DNA from: Megamerina dolium
Taxonomy: Eukaryota; Arthropoda; Insecta; Diptera; Megamerinidae
DNA: 64,000 bases
NCBI GenBank assembly: GCA_963854835.1
Contig: OY978529.1
Span: 36,452,055 to 36,516,054, forward strand
Direction: 5' to 3'
Positions 1 to 11,009 of this stretch are shown here, piece after piece (the stretch's first letter is position 1; each line of letters starts with the position of its first letter). The position numbers were made by a program, and so were the translations under genes. The notes under the pieces are model-generated. The model did no database searches. It saw only the letters and a program-made list of their open reading frames with translations, and was not told the DNA's origin.

Positions 1-1320
1 TGTGGTTAAACAAGATGATATATCAATTAAGAAGTCTTACTTTTCAAGTAAGAATTAATTAAAACAATCCTAATTAGACTTTGGGTAAGCTCATAAAGAA
101 GATATTAAGGTTTGATTGGTGTAAAGGAAACTCTTCTCTAATAACAGGTTGTGATAGCCAAATTCAGTGCTACGCTCAAGAAGTATTGTTCTCATAGTTT
201 AGACCTGTAACACTATGATTCTAAAGCCAAAAAAGTTGAACGCATTTAATAAGGAGTAGTTTAGTTGAAATAACTCGGCAAACTACCTTGAAGACTCTGA
301 TATTGGTAGCCTCACGATATGAACCTTCAAAGTTATAATTTGAAGAAGTTGAAAGTATAAGTCCTTAAATCACAAAAATTTCAGTGATGCTATCAATTAT
401 CATTGAAGGAATGCTTTTAAGATTTCTATCCAGTCCTTTAATTTATCATGCCAGCCTATCTTATATTCAATGTCTTTTGAACTAAATGAGAATTGTGAAT
501 GTGTTTTTCGTGCATGCTTTTCTACATACACTGAATGAAAAAATCCTATGAATTGCGGACAGAGTGCAGGTCATTTGCTTTTATCGAAATCTTAATTCAT
601 AGAAAAAAAGTAGACTGATGTAAAAAGCCTGGGCGCTTGGAGGTTCATGGTTCAGCTAGATCTTGCACTATTTTTCAAGACTTTCGTTGCCACTTTCTAA
701 TGTTTATGTATGATGTTGTTACTTTAGTTCATTTATTCCATTAAACAATTTGCCCACGAGTTGTGAAAAAAAAAGGTGTTCCATCTGTCGAGAGATGATA
801 AGGTTAAATAATATAGAAAATGTCAGGTAACAGTATGTTGAAAAATTGGGTTATTTTGGAGTTGGACCCCCAGCTAGACTGGTATTTTCAAAGTTCTATT
901 CGAACCAACTTCAGCTTGAAGTTAAAGATACTTCAATCGTATGGAAATTCTGTGGACCCGAATGCCTATTTGGATCGTCCATTTGTACTAATTTGCAATC
1001 GCCACAGTTAATTCGATTTAGAACCGAGTTCTTTTCAAAGAGAATCAAGACAAGAAGTCGTCGTACACCATTGTTGTATTATTATTTTCTTCTTCGAAGT
1101 AACGTTAGTTACAAGAGAGTTGGTAACATTTTTATATTGTCAAAGATTCTCTATAAAATATAGATAATCACTAGTGTAACTCAAAATCAAAATAAAATGA
1201 CCTGAGAAAACGATTTATTTATTACTCGTACTCTATAAAGTTTGCAATTTCGAGAAGATCGCAGTCTCAATAGCGCTGGTACTTTTGTTATCGATGCTTA
1301 ATTATTATGTAGCATCCAGG
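1..1320. other. Anonymous AT-rich DNA
   Basis: I see no recognisable gene, transposon or RNA here. A 105-codon open frame at 846-1163 (+) and an overlapping 63-codon frame have no motif I recognise, no neighbouring exon signals and the base composition of the surrounding DNA. I treat them as chance frames. Confidence 0.5.
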
Positions 1321-1322
1321 TC

Positions 1323-2410
1323 GAGATGAGAAGAGACAGGAATGAGGAAAAACAGGCGCCTGAGTGGCGGTTTAAACCCCGGAGCCTCTTCCTGTCGTGA
1401 CAACAATGGAAATCTGGTTACAGATGTACTGAGCTCTTGGAGGGAACACTTCTCCACATTACTGAATGGCGATGACAAAGTGATTCGTTATCGTGCGACT
1501 TCTTTAACTTATTATGGAGAAGATAATACGAGCTGCTGATCTACTACATAATCGCACTACCTTTAACAAAGTGTCATGCGGTTATCGTATTCCGATGACA
1601 TTGATATAATCGACGTGAACACGTGAGTAGTCAGTGCAACATTCTTCGAGTTGGAAAGAGAGTCTCGTCGTATGGGTCTCACGGTGAACGGGACAAGACG
1701 AAGTATCAATACCTAGTATAAATAACCAAAGACTCCCAGCGTCTTGGACAGAACGTCAATGTTACTAAGTAGGCTTTTGAAGTAGTGAAGGATTTCATCT
1801 ATCGTGGAACCAGCATTAAGACCAGCAATGATGCCAGCCTGGAGATATAGCGAAGCATGACTTCTGCTAACAGGTGCTACTTTGGGCTAAGTAAGCAATT
1901 GAGAAATAGGTCCCTCTCTCGAGCAACGAAATCCCCACTCTACAAATTTCTCATCAAGCCATCCTTACATATAGCGCCGAAGCTTGGACGATTTCCACCT
2001 CAGAAGAGAGAATACTCGGTGTTTTTGAGAGAAAAGTCCTACGCAAGATTTTTGGACCTATTTTTGTTGGTGGCGAGTATAGAATAAGGTACGAGATCAA
2101 GAGCTGTATGAGCTGTATGCCGACATCGACATAGTAAAGCCATTAAAATTCACCGGCTGCTCTGGCTAGGTCGTCTCAAGCAAGTGGAAGAACACGCTCC
2201 GGCTAAGAAGGTGTTATATTCGGAACCCGCTGAAGGACGACGCAGAAGAGGCAGACTTAACCTCCGGTGAAAAAAACCAAGTACTGGAGAACTTGTCGGC
2301 GCTTGGAATATCTAACTGGCACCAACTGGCGAGGGAAAGAGCTGGCTGGCGAAGCATGCTAGATTCGGCCTAAGTAGATTTTCGGTTGTAGTGGCCACAT
2401 AAGTAAGTAA
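1323..2410 (+). mobile_element. Decayed, internally deleted copy of the RTE-like LINE
   Basis: This is a 5'-truncated relative of the LINE at the right edge of the window. Positions 1342-1480 match its linker region (shared LSGGLNPGASSCRD and LVTD...WREHFSTLLNGD). At about 1480 the sequence jumps to the part after the reverse-transcriptase catalytic Asp (around 63400 in the intact copy), so roughly 690 bases of RT core are missing. The rest follows the intact copy with frameshifts and stops through the C-terminal region, where a 76-codon open piece remains at 1857-2087. The 3' end is GTGGCCACATAAGTAAGTAA, the same tail seen in the copies at 34.25 kb and 15.07 kb. I could not identify a target-site duplication. 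It is a dead pseudogene copy. Confidence 0.85.
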
Positions 2411-2482
2411 AAAAGTATATATTATGGTAAATGCAATAACTTATCAGAAAGGATTATTAAGTGAAACATGGAAAAATTTCAT

Positions 2483-2550
2483 GGGTGCTGTAGCTCAGTT
2501 AGTGCGTTGGCTTTCTGATCTGTAGACCGTAGTCTCAATCCACGTCCGAA
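2483..2550 (+). repeat. tRNA-like head (SINE or tRNA relic)
   Basis: This stretch resembles the 5' part of a tRNA gene, with an A-box-like TAGCTCAGTTAGTGCG near 2491 and a B-box-like GTCTCAATCC near 2532. The acceptor stem does not close, and the following bases do not match the SINE body seen elsewhere in the window. I read it as a tRNA-derived SINE head or relic, not a functional tRNA. Confidence 0.5.
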
Positions 2551-3276
2551 GCACTTAAAAATCTTAAAAAAGAACCAATATTTCGTCCACCAGGCTCCAA
2601 GTGCATACCCAATGAGTAAATTATATAAAAATATAATCTCTTTCAGCAATTCTTTACGAAAATTACTCAAGAAATCACCACAACATCTACATAATCCAGA
2701 ACATATAAACACTTAAAAAAACACTCCACTTATAATTGAGCATCTAATTTTCTACTAATTTATGTATGAGTATAATATATTTTTATTGTAACAAAATGAA
2801 TATTACTTCCCATTACAAAGCATATGTCACCAGATTTCAAATAATCAAACTTCACAACTAAGTCACAAAAAAAAAAAAAAAAAGAATAAAAGAAAAGGAA
2901 ATCAAATAAAAACAAGCTCTTAACTAACCGCATCGAATGCTTCAAGTTCGAAGCATCAAATATCGAAGCGAATAAAATTACAACGTTGGCACAAAAAAAA
3001 AAAAAAAAAAGAAGACATACTTATATAAAAAACAAAAACAATAGCAAAAACTATAACACAAATATAACACAGATATTGAATAGAAGAAAAGAAAAAATCA
3101 ATTCACCCATTGTCACCCAATAATTGAAATCAGAAATGGAAATATATAGTAGTAAGTAGTAATAGTAGTAGTAGTACGAGCATGACAATGTGTGAATAAA
3201 TGGGTGAAAAACGATGATATGACATTTACAGTATATATGTATAACTACATTTATATGAATAAAGGTATACTAGTGT

Positions 3277-3336
3277 TGCTAATGCCGGAGTCCCGAGAAC
3301 CGGGTTAAATATTGAACCGAAATCTCGGGATTAGCA
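3277..3336. repeat. 60-bp imperfect foldback
   Basis: The sequence begins TGCTAAT and ends ATTAGCA. Inner arms CCCGAGA (3292) and TCTCGGG (3323) pair around a GGTT...AACC core. It could fold into a hairpin. It may be a remnant of a foldback MITE, because another palindrome at 37065 has the same TGCTAAT/ATTAGCA ends. Confidence 0.5.
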
Positions 3337-3466
3337 TTGATTAAAACTATATCTGATTAATTTTGATTACATTTGACGACATCTAGGCATTACTTTTGAA
3401 AATACCAAAAATTGTTGATGCCGCAGAACTAAAGTTTAGCTCAGAATATTACTTTTGAAGAAATTA

Positions 3467-3612
3467 AAAATGTCGGGATCAGCAAGAAGCCCGAAAATTG
3501 GCTACCCTAACGTTTACACATCTATAGGGCTTATTTTTACACAAAGTTAAAAATTACGGGATCCGCAAGATACCGGCAATCTGGCAGCCCTAATGTTTAC
3601 ATATTTATAGGC
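3467..3612. repeat. Diverged tandem duplication, about 82-bp period
   Basis: Two neighbouring segments read alike: each has a CGGGATC-GCAAGA core, then CCCTAA-GTTTACA, then a TATAGG end. They begin at about 3467 and 3550. A similar TTGGCAGCCCTAATACAT string occurs at about 55898, which suggests a dispersed element end. Confidence 0.5.
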
Positions 3613-3864
3613 GAAAAAGAAGAACACAAAATTGTAAGAAAAAGGGACGCTGACAATGATGATGATGACGATGGTGTCGAATTATATCTATATACGCTAT
3701 ATATGAAGAAAATATAGAAAACATCCACAACAAAAACAACAACAGCAACAGCAAACATAAAAAGGAAGGTAAAGAAAAGGATGTCACCGCAAATATATTT
3801 TTTTACATCAGAAAATCACAAAAATTGTGAAATCAAATGAAATTAAATGTAGCCAAGCACACAG

Positions 3865-3865
<1 letters not shown>

Positions 3866-3895
<30 letters not shown>
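3866..3895. repeat. (CA)n microsatellite
   Basis: An uninterrupted run of CA dinucleotides about 30 bases long. It accounts for the cysteine/valine-rich open frames called on the opposite strand. Confidence 0.95.
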
Positions 3896-3898
<3 letters not shown>

Positions 3899-4052
3899 GT
3901 AGAGAACGATTTATATGTACAAATGTACTTGCAGATAGAGATACAGAAGCACGCACGCATGCAATGCATTGCGGTTGCTTGTCTGTAAATTCTCTCACGA
4001 GTACACGACCGCATTTAATATTGCAAATGTGATAAGGAGGATAAGGATAAGG

Positions 4053-4119
4053 TAAAGGCGGCGGCAGCAGCAGCAGCAGTAGCGGCAGCAAAGAAGTAAC
4101 AACAACAACAACAACAACA
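4053..4119. repeat. (CAG)n and (AAC)n microsatellites
   Basis: A GGC/CAG tract is followed by a clean AAC tract. Tri-nucleotide tracts of this kind are common in fly introns and intergenic DNA. No flanking exon is recognisable. Confidence 0.85.
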
Positions 4120-6159
4120 AAAAAGGATGTGTCGCTGTCGGTTAAGGATGTCGTCGGTCGCCTTGATATATTTGTGTATGTGAGTGTGTGTGTGTGTTGG
4201 AATATGTTTATCTGTCAGACTGACTGTCTGTTTGCGGTTGAATGCTTGGTTGGTTGGATGGTTCGTTGCTTGGCTGTTTGGTTGCTTGCTTGCTTGGTTG
4301 GTTGATACGTTTGTTCCCCCTTTCGCGTTGTTCCTGTTGATGTCAGTTTTATTTGCTTTTTGGCACTATGTACTCGTACCTACTGCTCTCTGCTATGTTC
4401 AACAAATTGAAAACACATTTTAAATAATTTGTTTGGTTTTAAAAACAAAAGAAATAGAAAATAGCAACAACAGTTGAAGTTGAAATGTTAACCTTCTTTT
4501 TTTTCTAAATAAAATTACTTTTTTTTTTTTTGGCCCCGTAATTTATGCTTTTCTCTGCCGTTGTTGTTGTTTTTGTTGCTAAAGTTAAAGTAGCAGACTG
4601 CATATAGTAGATACAATATATGTATGTATTACATACATTACATACATATATGTATGCATATGAGCAATGTAGGATATGACATTGCAACCGCAGCTTCCGA
4701 AACCTCATGAACACCAATGTGCTTGTATTACATTTTATAAACATAGCATGTACCTTAGGCATACTTATAGGTGTACTCAGTATATATTAACTGCAATGTC
4801 AGTTCACTCGAGTCATTCAAGTCATTCAAGTTATATTCATTCATTCATTTATTCAGTTAGTTAGTTAGTTGCTTAGATACTCTTGTAATTTATACTTTAC
4901 ACATACATACACACGTAGAAGTACTAATATGTGCATTGGTTGGTACTCTTGCATTCATTATTCGAATTTCAATGTCAACACTGAGAAATTCTTCGAAGTG
5001 GAACAGTGCCTGCATATCTGTAATGTAACTAAAGGACAGAAGAAATGACAGATTTCAATTAAATTGTTGGTATTATAAATGAAATTTAAATTGAAAATAC
5101 TTATATACAAAGCAACTGTATATAAATAAGTACTGTTATACACACACATACCTAGTACTTGAATAAATGCGAATACCTTGAAATCAAAAGTGCAATTTTT
5201 ACGTGAGAATTTGGAGACTTAAACAAATAATCATCTAATATTCCATATTCCATCTAATATTCTTCAATATAATCATATGAGAACTATTCTGCCCACTTAT
5301 CGAAATCATCTTACTTATTTTTGCTAAAATATGAAATCTACCAGGCTTACAAGCTTTAATCTGTTTTTTTTCGGTAAAAAAAAAAAACACATTTTTTTCA
5401 TAGAGAGCCAAAAATTAATTTATTCAAAGTATTTGCCCTTACTAGCTATACATTTTTTCCATCTCTCGGGCAATTTGTGTATACCATGCCAAAAGAATTC
5501 GTCATTTTTTGATGCAAACCACTCGTCAAGCCATTTTCGACGTCTTCATACAAATCGAAGTGCTGTTCGGCGAGCGCGTGACCCATCGACGAAAACAGAT
5601 GATAGTCAGAAGGGGCCAGGTCTGGTGAATAAGCGGGATAAGGTAGCACCTCCCAATTGAGTGTGTCCAAGTAGTTTTGGACCAGTTCTGATGTGTGCGA
5701 TGGGGCATTGTCGTGGAGAAAAATCATCTTCTCATGTAATTGTTCATAATCAGGCCTTTTTTCACCCAAAGCACGGCGCAATTTCACTAGTTGTTGGTGG
5801 TAGCGGTGAGCATTGACAGTTTCACCAGGTTTCAACAGCTGGTAGTAGATGACACCTTGCTGATTCCACCAAACACACAGCATCGTCTTGCGACCAAAGC
5901 GATTTGGTCTTGGAGAAGAAGTTGCTGGTTGGCCGGGATCGATCCACGATTTTTTTCGTTTAGGATTCTCAAAGAATATCGACTTTTCATCGCAAGTCAC
6001 CACAAGATGCAGGAGCGACTTTCTTTTTTATCTATCAAGCAAGATTTCGTATGTGTTTTGGCGTCGCTCCATCTGCCTATCGTTCAATTAATGGGCTATC
6101 CATTTTCCAATTTTTTGAACCTTCCCCATGGCTCGTAAACGTATGAAAATGGCTTGTTG

Positions 6160-6170
6160 AGTAACACCTA
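6160..6170. repeat. Target-site duplication, left of inserted LINE
   Basis: AGTAACACCTA here is repeated exactly at 8167-8177. The pair flanks the LINE and marks its target-primed insertion into mariner. Confidence 0.93.
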
Positions 6171-8166
6171 TTTATAAATTTAGGGATTAGCCGAATCAGA
6201 CCACTTATATGGGTCCCTTTTCGTCCCTCTAATCGTGTGTTAATTATTTGTTCGGTTGCAGAATTCTTCTACTTCCTTCCTCATAATAACATCACGCGTT
6301 ATTTCAAGCATCTCTTTGTGGGGTATGTTCCACATTTCGAGTTCATCAATAAATTGGCGACCCAGTGTGGACAACCTCCTGCTTGCCAATGCAGGACACT
6401 GGCACACTATGTGCGCCGCTGTCTCTGCCTCTTCCATGCATAATCTGCAAATATCAGCATCCTCCCCATCAACAAGACCCATCTTGCTGAGGTGGTACCT
6501 GAAATTGCCATGCCCAGTTATTAATGCAGTCAACCAGCTTAGAGTCATTCGTCCTAGACTGAGAGCCCTCCCCGATTCACTGCCCTTTGATATCCTGAAC
6601 GAAGCCTTTGCCTGTCTACAAGTAGATAAGTTCTCCCATCTCGTGAGATGAAGTTTCTTTATCCACTCTTCGACCTTTGCCTTCACCGTCCCGCTGCTGA
6701 GAGCAACTACTGGTTCCGGTCCATAAAATTCAGCTTCAGATCCTTGTCTAGCCAAGGAGTCTGCAGCTTCATTCTGTTCTATACCAATGTGTCCCTTCAC
6801 CCACATAAGAGTAATCGCATTACTACGAGCACACCCATTAAGTTTCTGAACACATTCGAGCGCCAACTTAGAAGATACCGTAGGTTGTTGCAGCCGCCTG
6901 ACCACCGCCTGGTTATCGAGTGCTAGCAAGATTTTCTTACCTTGCACCTTTCCATCCAGTAGATGGTCTAACGCATGCATTAGACCTAGCATTTCTGCTT
7001 GGTATACCGATACGTATCTTCCCAGATTCAGAGTGCATGCCAGTCCCAACTCTTTAGAGAAGATTCCAGCACCCGCTCTGCCATCCATTAATGAACCATC
7101 TGTAAAAATACTGATGTCATTTTCCTCACATACATCATGTGTGAGGCCGTCTTCAATGAGTGTTCTGTGTGACTTTTCAGTCATCTTCAGCCTACCCATT
7201 CCCTCCATTGGCATCTGCGACTCCTTTACACTGCTATATAGCAGTGACAGGATGCCCCTGTGCCCCCTCTCTGTGCCGAATCCATACCAATTATTGGTTG
7301 TCTTCAGACGTAATGCTGTTAATGCCGCTGACTTCATAATATGCAAGTCCAACGGCAGCATCCCGAGAAAGACTTCCAATGCTTCTACTGGGGTCGTCCG
7401 GATAGCTCCGGTAATCCCAATACAAGCCATTCTTTGTACCCTATCTAACTTGCTTTTCGCGGTCTTTTGGGTGACCTTAGGCCACCAGACCACAGCAGCA
7501 TATGTTATTAAGGGTCTGACCATCGTTGTGTAGATCCAGTGCGCTGCTCTGGGAGTGATTCCCCACATGAGACCGAACACTCTCTTACACTGATGCAATA
7601 CCCGCTTGCCCTTCTGAATCTTGTCATCGACGTGACTATTCCAAGTCAGCTTGTTATCCAGGATGACACCTAGATACTTTACTTCCTTGGATACGTTGAT
7701 GTTCGATCCAAAAAGCCTAAGAGGGTCTATTGTTAGTCCAGTCCTCCTTTTAGTAAAGAGTACTGTTTCCGACTTACTAGCATTTACAGAGAGACCTTGT
7801 TCCGTGTACCATCCTTCAACCATTTTGAGTGCACCTCTCATGGTATCATAAATAGTGTCCAGGAACTTACCGCTCACCGTTACCGCTATGTCATCTGCAT
7901 ACCCGACGGTGTGTATGCCTTTTGAGTCCAGAAGCTGAAGTAGGGAATCGACCGTGATGTTCCAAAGGATGGGCGATAATACTCCCCCCTGTGGACACCC
8001 TTTGACTACCCTACCTCTGAGTCTGTAACTCCCATTTTGAAAGTTTATTGCCCTTTTCCTCAGCATGCTGTCCACCCACCTTATAATGGTTGGGCTGACT
8101 TCACGAGAAGCAAGGGCCATCCTTAGCTTATCGAAACCAATCTTATCGAAGGCACCTTCTATATCC
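6171..8166 (-). mobile_element. 5'-truncated LOA/R1-group non-LTR retrotransposon
   Basis: A 1996-bp LINE fragment on the minus strand, flanked by the perfect 11-bp duplication AGTAACACCTA. The 5' end is cut inside the reverse-transcriptase domain, so the endonuclease and any ORF1 are missing. The 3' UTR ends GATTCGGCTAATCCCTAAA followed by a short AT-rich tail, without a long poly(A). A second, shorter copy of the same family at 38997-39464 has the same 3' end. Assignment to the LOA/R1 group rests on the DIEGAFD and GCPQGGVLSP motifs combined with a downstream RNase H domain; the exact clade is inference. Confidence 0.9.
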
Positions 8167-8174
8167 AGTAACAC
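6240..8174 (-). CDS. Reverse transcriptase-RNase H (5'-truncated LINE ORF2)
   Basis: A 644-codon open frame, the C-terminal part of a LINE polyprotein. Its first codons (GTG TTA) derive from the mariner target duplication, so this start is an accident of insertion, not a true initiator. RT motif A is DIEGAFD with Asp4. The GCPQGGVLSPILWN motif follows, then the YADD box at residues 92-95. An RNase H domain shows all four expected acidic residues: Asp359 (FTDGS), Glu394 (YQAEM), Asp420 (LALDNQA) and Asp472 (NEAADSLAR). A CxxC...HIVCQC cysteine-histidine cluster lies near the C-terminus, as in related LINEs. No internal stop is present, so the insertion may be fairly young, but truncation makes it non-autonomous. 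Confidence 0.92.
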   Translation of the reverse strand: MLLDIEGAFDKIGFDKLRMALASREVSPTIIRWVDSMLRKRAINFQNGSYRLRGRVVKGCPQGGVLSPILWNITVDSLLQLLDSKGIHTVGYADDIAVTVSGKFLDTIYDTMRGALKMVEGWYTEQGLSVNASKSETVLFTKRRTGLTIDPLRLFGSNINVSKEVKYLGVILDNKLTWNSHVDDKIQKGKRVLHQCKRVFGLMWGITPRAAHWIYTTMVRPLITYAAVVWWPKVTQKTAKSKLDRVQRMACIGITGAIRTTPVEALEVFLGMLPLDLHIMKSAALTALRLKTTNNWYGFGTERGHRGILSLLYSSVKESQMPMEGMGRLKMTEKSHRTLIEDGLTHDVCEENDISIFTDGSLMDGRAGAGIFSKELGLACTLNLGRYVSVYQAEMLGLMHALDHLLDGKVQGKKILLALDNQAVVRRLQQPTVSSKLALECVQKLNGCARSNAITLMWVKGHIGIEQNEAADSLARQGSEAEFYGPEPVVALSSGTVKAKVEEWIKKLHLTRWENLSTCRQAKASFRISKGSESGRALSLGRMTLSWLTALITGHGNFRYHLSKMGLVDGEDADICRLCMEEAETAAHIVCQCPALASRRLSTLGRQFIDELEMWNIPHKEMLEITRDVIMRKEVEEFCNRTNN

Positions 8175-8177
8175 CTA
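8167..8177. repeat. Target-site duplication, right of inserted LINE
   Basis: AGTAACACCTA, identical to 6160-6170. These bases encode part of the mariner LGVT motif. Confidence 0.93.
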
Positions 8178-8627
8178 ACTGTTCGGCAAGAATTTTTTGC
8201 GATTGGGTGTCGTCCTCATCCAAAAGAGCCTGCAAATCATGGTCCTCAACTTTTCTGGGTCTATTTTCACGCTTCTTGTCACTTCAGTCAAAATGGCCTT
8301 CTTTGAACCGACGAAATCAGACAGTGCAAATGGTTTCCGATAGCGTACTGTCTGCACAAGCATTCGATGCGACTTAGCAGCAGATTTATTCAAATTGAAG
8401 CAAAAAAGTAGAGCTTCCCACATATGCTCTTTTTCTGGCACGAAACTAGACTTGATTATACGATGAAAAATGTATGTTGTTGTATGAAATCACTGATGAT
8501 GTTCACTAATTGATGTAAACAGGCGTCGAACTCATAACAAAAAAAGGATGCACAGTCGATAATAGCTCAATATGCTCACTAACGCCATCTACGAGCAAAC
8601 AGCGGATTTAAGCTTGTACACCTGGTA

Positions 8628-9836
8628 TACTATTAGATGCAATACTAAATCTTTCCATTGTACCGCTGATGGTTTTCAAAATAGAATATTCTAAATTTTT
8701 GCAATTTGATCATGTGCGAATTCTTTCATTTCCCTTGCAAATTCGCTCACTTTTCACCTGCTATACAAAAACAATATTAGCTTCTATACTAAAACTTGGC
8801 ATTGCATCGTTAATAGTTTTTTTAATATTAGATATTGTTTATTTTGGTCATACTTGTATATGCGGTGCAATACTCTATTTTCCCAAATCCATCCACCTAA
8901 TTCCTATAATAGGAACATTCATATGAATAATTTGGATCGTATGGAAGCTTCTGTATGCTCTAGTCCAAATGCTGTCCCATATAATCTGTAAAATATGAAA
9001 TTATTAAATTCAGCTCCAATGGTTTTGTATCATATTTCGATGTAATGGGAGATGCCATGCCTACCGGTCTGAAATCTTCCTATTTTATAAAAAACCTTAG
9101 GGTCCATTTGGATCTTATACTTACTCGGCATACTTAAGGCCGAAATAGTAAATACTTTCGCATTATTTTTAGCTAATATACTTATTTTTAATTTTCTGCT
9201 AATTTTGATCTGTAAATATTTCAAAAATTTGAGGTCTTATGATAAAGTACCGACTATGGAATCTTAGCTACTTTAAGAAATCTCAGGGTAGTAGAATCTC
9301 TAGATATTTCGGGTACTCTGTTTGAGTTATATGGAACGCTACATGTTTAAAACCGATCTCCTCTATAATAGAAGCTATATAAACTGAGTTTTTTTTTTAA
9401 ATCTCAGTGTTGTAAAACAAGTACATCTTCAGAAGTTTAATAAATCATATTTGGGTCATATGGGAGATACCATGACTTCGCGCCTACCTTTTCACTACGA
9501 ATTCTGTAACATTAGCTTCGCTAAAAAAGTTCAGGGTTGTACAAGAAATGGGACTCTAGATATTTCATGTACTCTATTAAGGTCATGTGGAAGGACTCCT
9601 CGCTAATACGGACTCGACAACCAAAAGGAATCTTAAAGTTGTTGAAAAATGGGTCTCTAGATATTCTCTATACTCCATTTTGGTTATATGCAAGGAACCA
9701 CATTTTTGAACAGGTTGAGGATAACAAATCTAGGCCCTCGGAGATTAAAAATTTTCAATATATTTTCAATTTAAGTGCAACAATTGGCGTTTTAAGTGAT
9801 TAAAGTCAAATTTTTTAAAGGACCGTAAACAGAGGT
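8628..9836. repeat. Degenerate tandem repeats, about 120-bp spacing
   Basis: Related segments of the form CAGGGTTGTA...TCTAGATATTTC.GTACTCT..TTGGTTATATGG recur at about 9284, 9406, 9531 and 9634. GGGAGATGCCATGCCTACC near 9048 and GGGAGATACCATGAC near 9462 also repeat. The array is old and diverged. No gene is visible. Confidence 0.5.
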
Positions 9837-10163
9837 TTGTGGGTGCTAAGAAGTGGATTTATGGCCAGTACCATATTAAGGAGTGATCGAAGTATTTTAA
9901 GGAAAAGAGTGCTTGGAAACGCCGTGTCGCATAAACTGTCGGTCTTAGGTTGGTTTGGAGTGCTAATCTCATTGTGTGGACGTAAAACCGGCAGTCCGGC
10001 TTTCTTTCAAGTTTTTTTGGAGGGAGAAAGAAGAGCGATGTTGTCAGGATTTCTCAGGCAACACTGTTTTGAGCTGAAGTCAAATAAGAAAATGTGTAGC
10101 AGCGATGCGTTCAAAAGTATTTTTAAACTTGCAGAACTCAAACATTGGATAAATACGAAATAA
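9837..10163 (+). other. Unidentified 108-codon open frame
   Basis: The frame is less AT-rich than its surroundings and reads MWVLRSGFMASTILRSDRS at its start. It contains no motif I can name, no signal peptide and no membrane segment. It could be a fragment of an unrecognised transposon or chance. I do not claim it is a gene. Confidence 0.15.
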
Positions 10164-11009
10164 GTTACATGACAGCTACAATAATTACACAGTTCAACAA
10201 CAATTTTGCAGCAGATTAATTACGGCAAGCGTGTTGATATACTAACTAATAGACATTCCCAAATAGGATTAAAAATAAATATTGATTTTAAATACAATAG
10301 AAACGACCCAAGAGAAAATGTTACAATATATTTTATATAAATTCCCTAGATATAGCCAATTTGGGTCGAACTTTAATTCTAATACTAATTCTTTCTCACT
10401 TAATCTTAGTATATAAATCCAATTAAAGAGAAATACATCCAGAATAGGTATAAGGTTAGTAGGTAATAAAGAAACAAAATAATTTTCCGCCTCATCAAAA
10501 TACATTCAAAATAAATTTTCAGTAAACAACAAATCAAAAAAAAAAAACCCAAAAAGTCACATGCATCGGTTGTATGTATGATTGAATAACCCCCTACATG
10601 CAATATGTCAATGTACCCTATTGATATGTTGCAACCACAAATCTATAAGGAATATACAGGAACTTATTACACAGTGCAACATGGCTAAGTTTTTTGATTT
10701 CAGCAAAGTAAGACATAGCATAATTACAAATATGTACTCTGTTGGACTGTGTTATTAGTCATCAATATCAGAGTAGATGTCGGATTTCTTACCTTTCTGT
10801 TCTTCTTTTTATACCCTACATTGAAGACTTAAGGGTATGTTGAGTTGGTACTTTCATTTGTAACACACATAAGGAGGTATGAAAAATTATATATCATATT
10901 TCTGTCGAACTGTCGAATTATTTATGTAATGTCGAACATTTTTTGTAAATATTATCGTTAATTATTTTTTTTTTGAATTAAGAAATTATATTTCGTTGTT
11001 ATTGCACGA
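10164..11009. other. Anonymous AT-rich DNA
   Basis: I see no gene, RNA or transposon signature. A poly(A) run occurs near 10538. Confidence 0.5.

Larger units (their letters stand above)
2551..5338. other. AT-rich intergenic or intronic DNA with simple repeats
   Basis: No gene is visible. The stretch holds poly(A) runs (about 2867-2883 and 2992-3010), a foldback and a short duplication near 3.3-3.6 kb, CA, CAG and AAC microsatellites, and CATA/GTAT-rich DNA around 4.6-4.9 kb. Open frames here are low-complexity artefacts. Confidence 0.6.
5446..8454 (-). pseudogene. mariner transposase, split by LINE insertion
   Basis: This is a relic of the DD34D transposase that cuts and pastes mariner at TA sites. 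The N-terminal part (8441 down to about 8175) carries VPEKEHMWEALLFCFNLNKS, and the usual initiator appears to be changed to AAG just upstream. It ends in LLDEDDTQSQK...AEQLGVT at the insertion point. The same LGVTQQA reading resumes at 6170 beyond the LINE, so the frame is continuous if the LINE is ignored. The C-terminal 185 codons (6003-5446) hold the catalytic signature: Asp in VTCDEKS, Asp in FLHDNAPSH and Asp in YSPDLAPSDYHLF, with exactly 34 residues between the last two. Frameshifts lie in the N-terminal part, and an in-frame stop follows KWIAH near 6085. Confidence 0.92.
5341..8625 (-). mobile_element. mariner transposon interrupted by a LINE
   Basis: The element is bounded by inverted repeats CCAGGCTTACAAGCTTTAAT (from 5341) and, on the other strand from 8625, CCAGGTGTACAAGCTTAAAT. 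Each end abuts a TA (5339-5340 and 8626-8627), the usual mariner target duplication. Its total length is 3285 bp. Removing the inserted LINE plus one 11-bp duplication (2007 bp) leaves 1278 bp, the canonical size of a mariner. The transposase lies on the minus strand in two pieces either side of the LINE. The element cannot be active: the gene is interrupted and also carries frameshifts and a stop. Confidence 0.93.

Noticed and set aside
2483..2550. Functional tRNA gene
   Set aside because: A and B boxes are recognisable, but the acceptor and anticodon stems do not close. The same holds for the heads at 24.27 and 57.77 kb.
2479..2712. Minus-strand 77-codon frame over the tRNA-like head
   Set aside because: It is the antisense reading of a repeat. 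The RSTDQKANALTELQ peptide is the reverse of the tRNA-like head and recurs as RPADQKANTLTTEP over the SINE at 24.3 kb.
6256..7533. Plus-strand frames of 66-166 codons inside the LINE
   Set aside because: They are antisense shadows of the 644-codon RT-RNase H frame.
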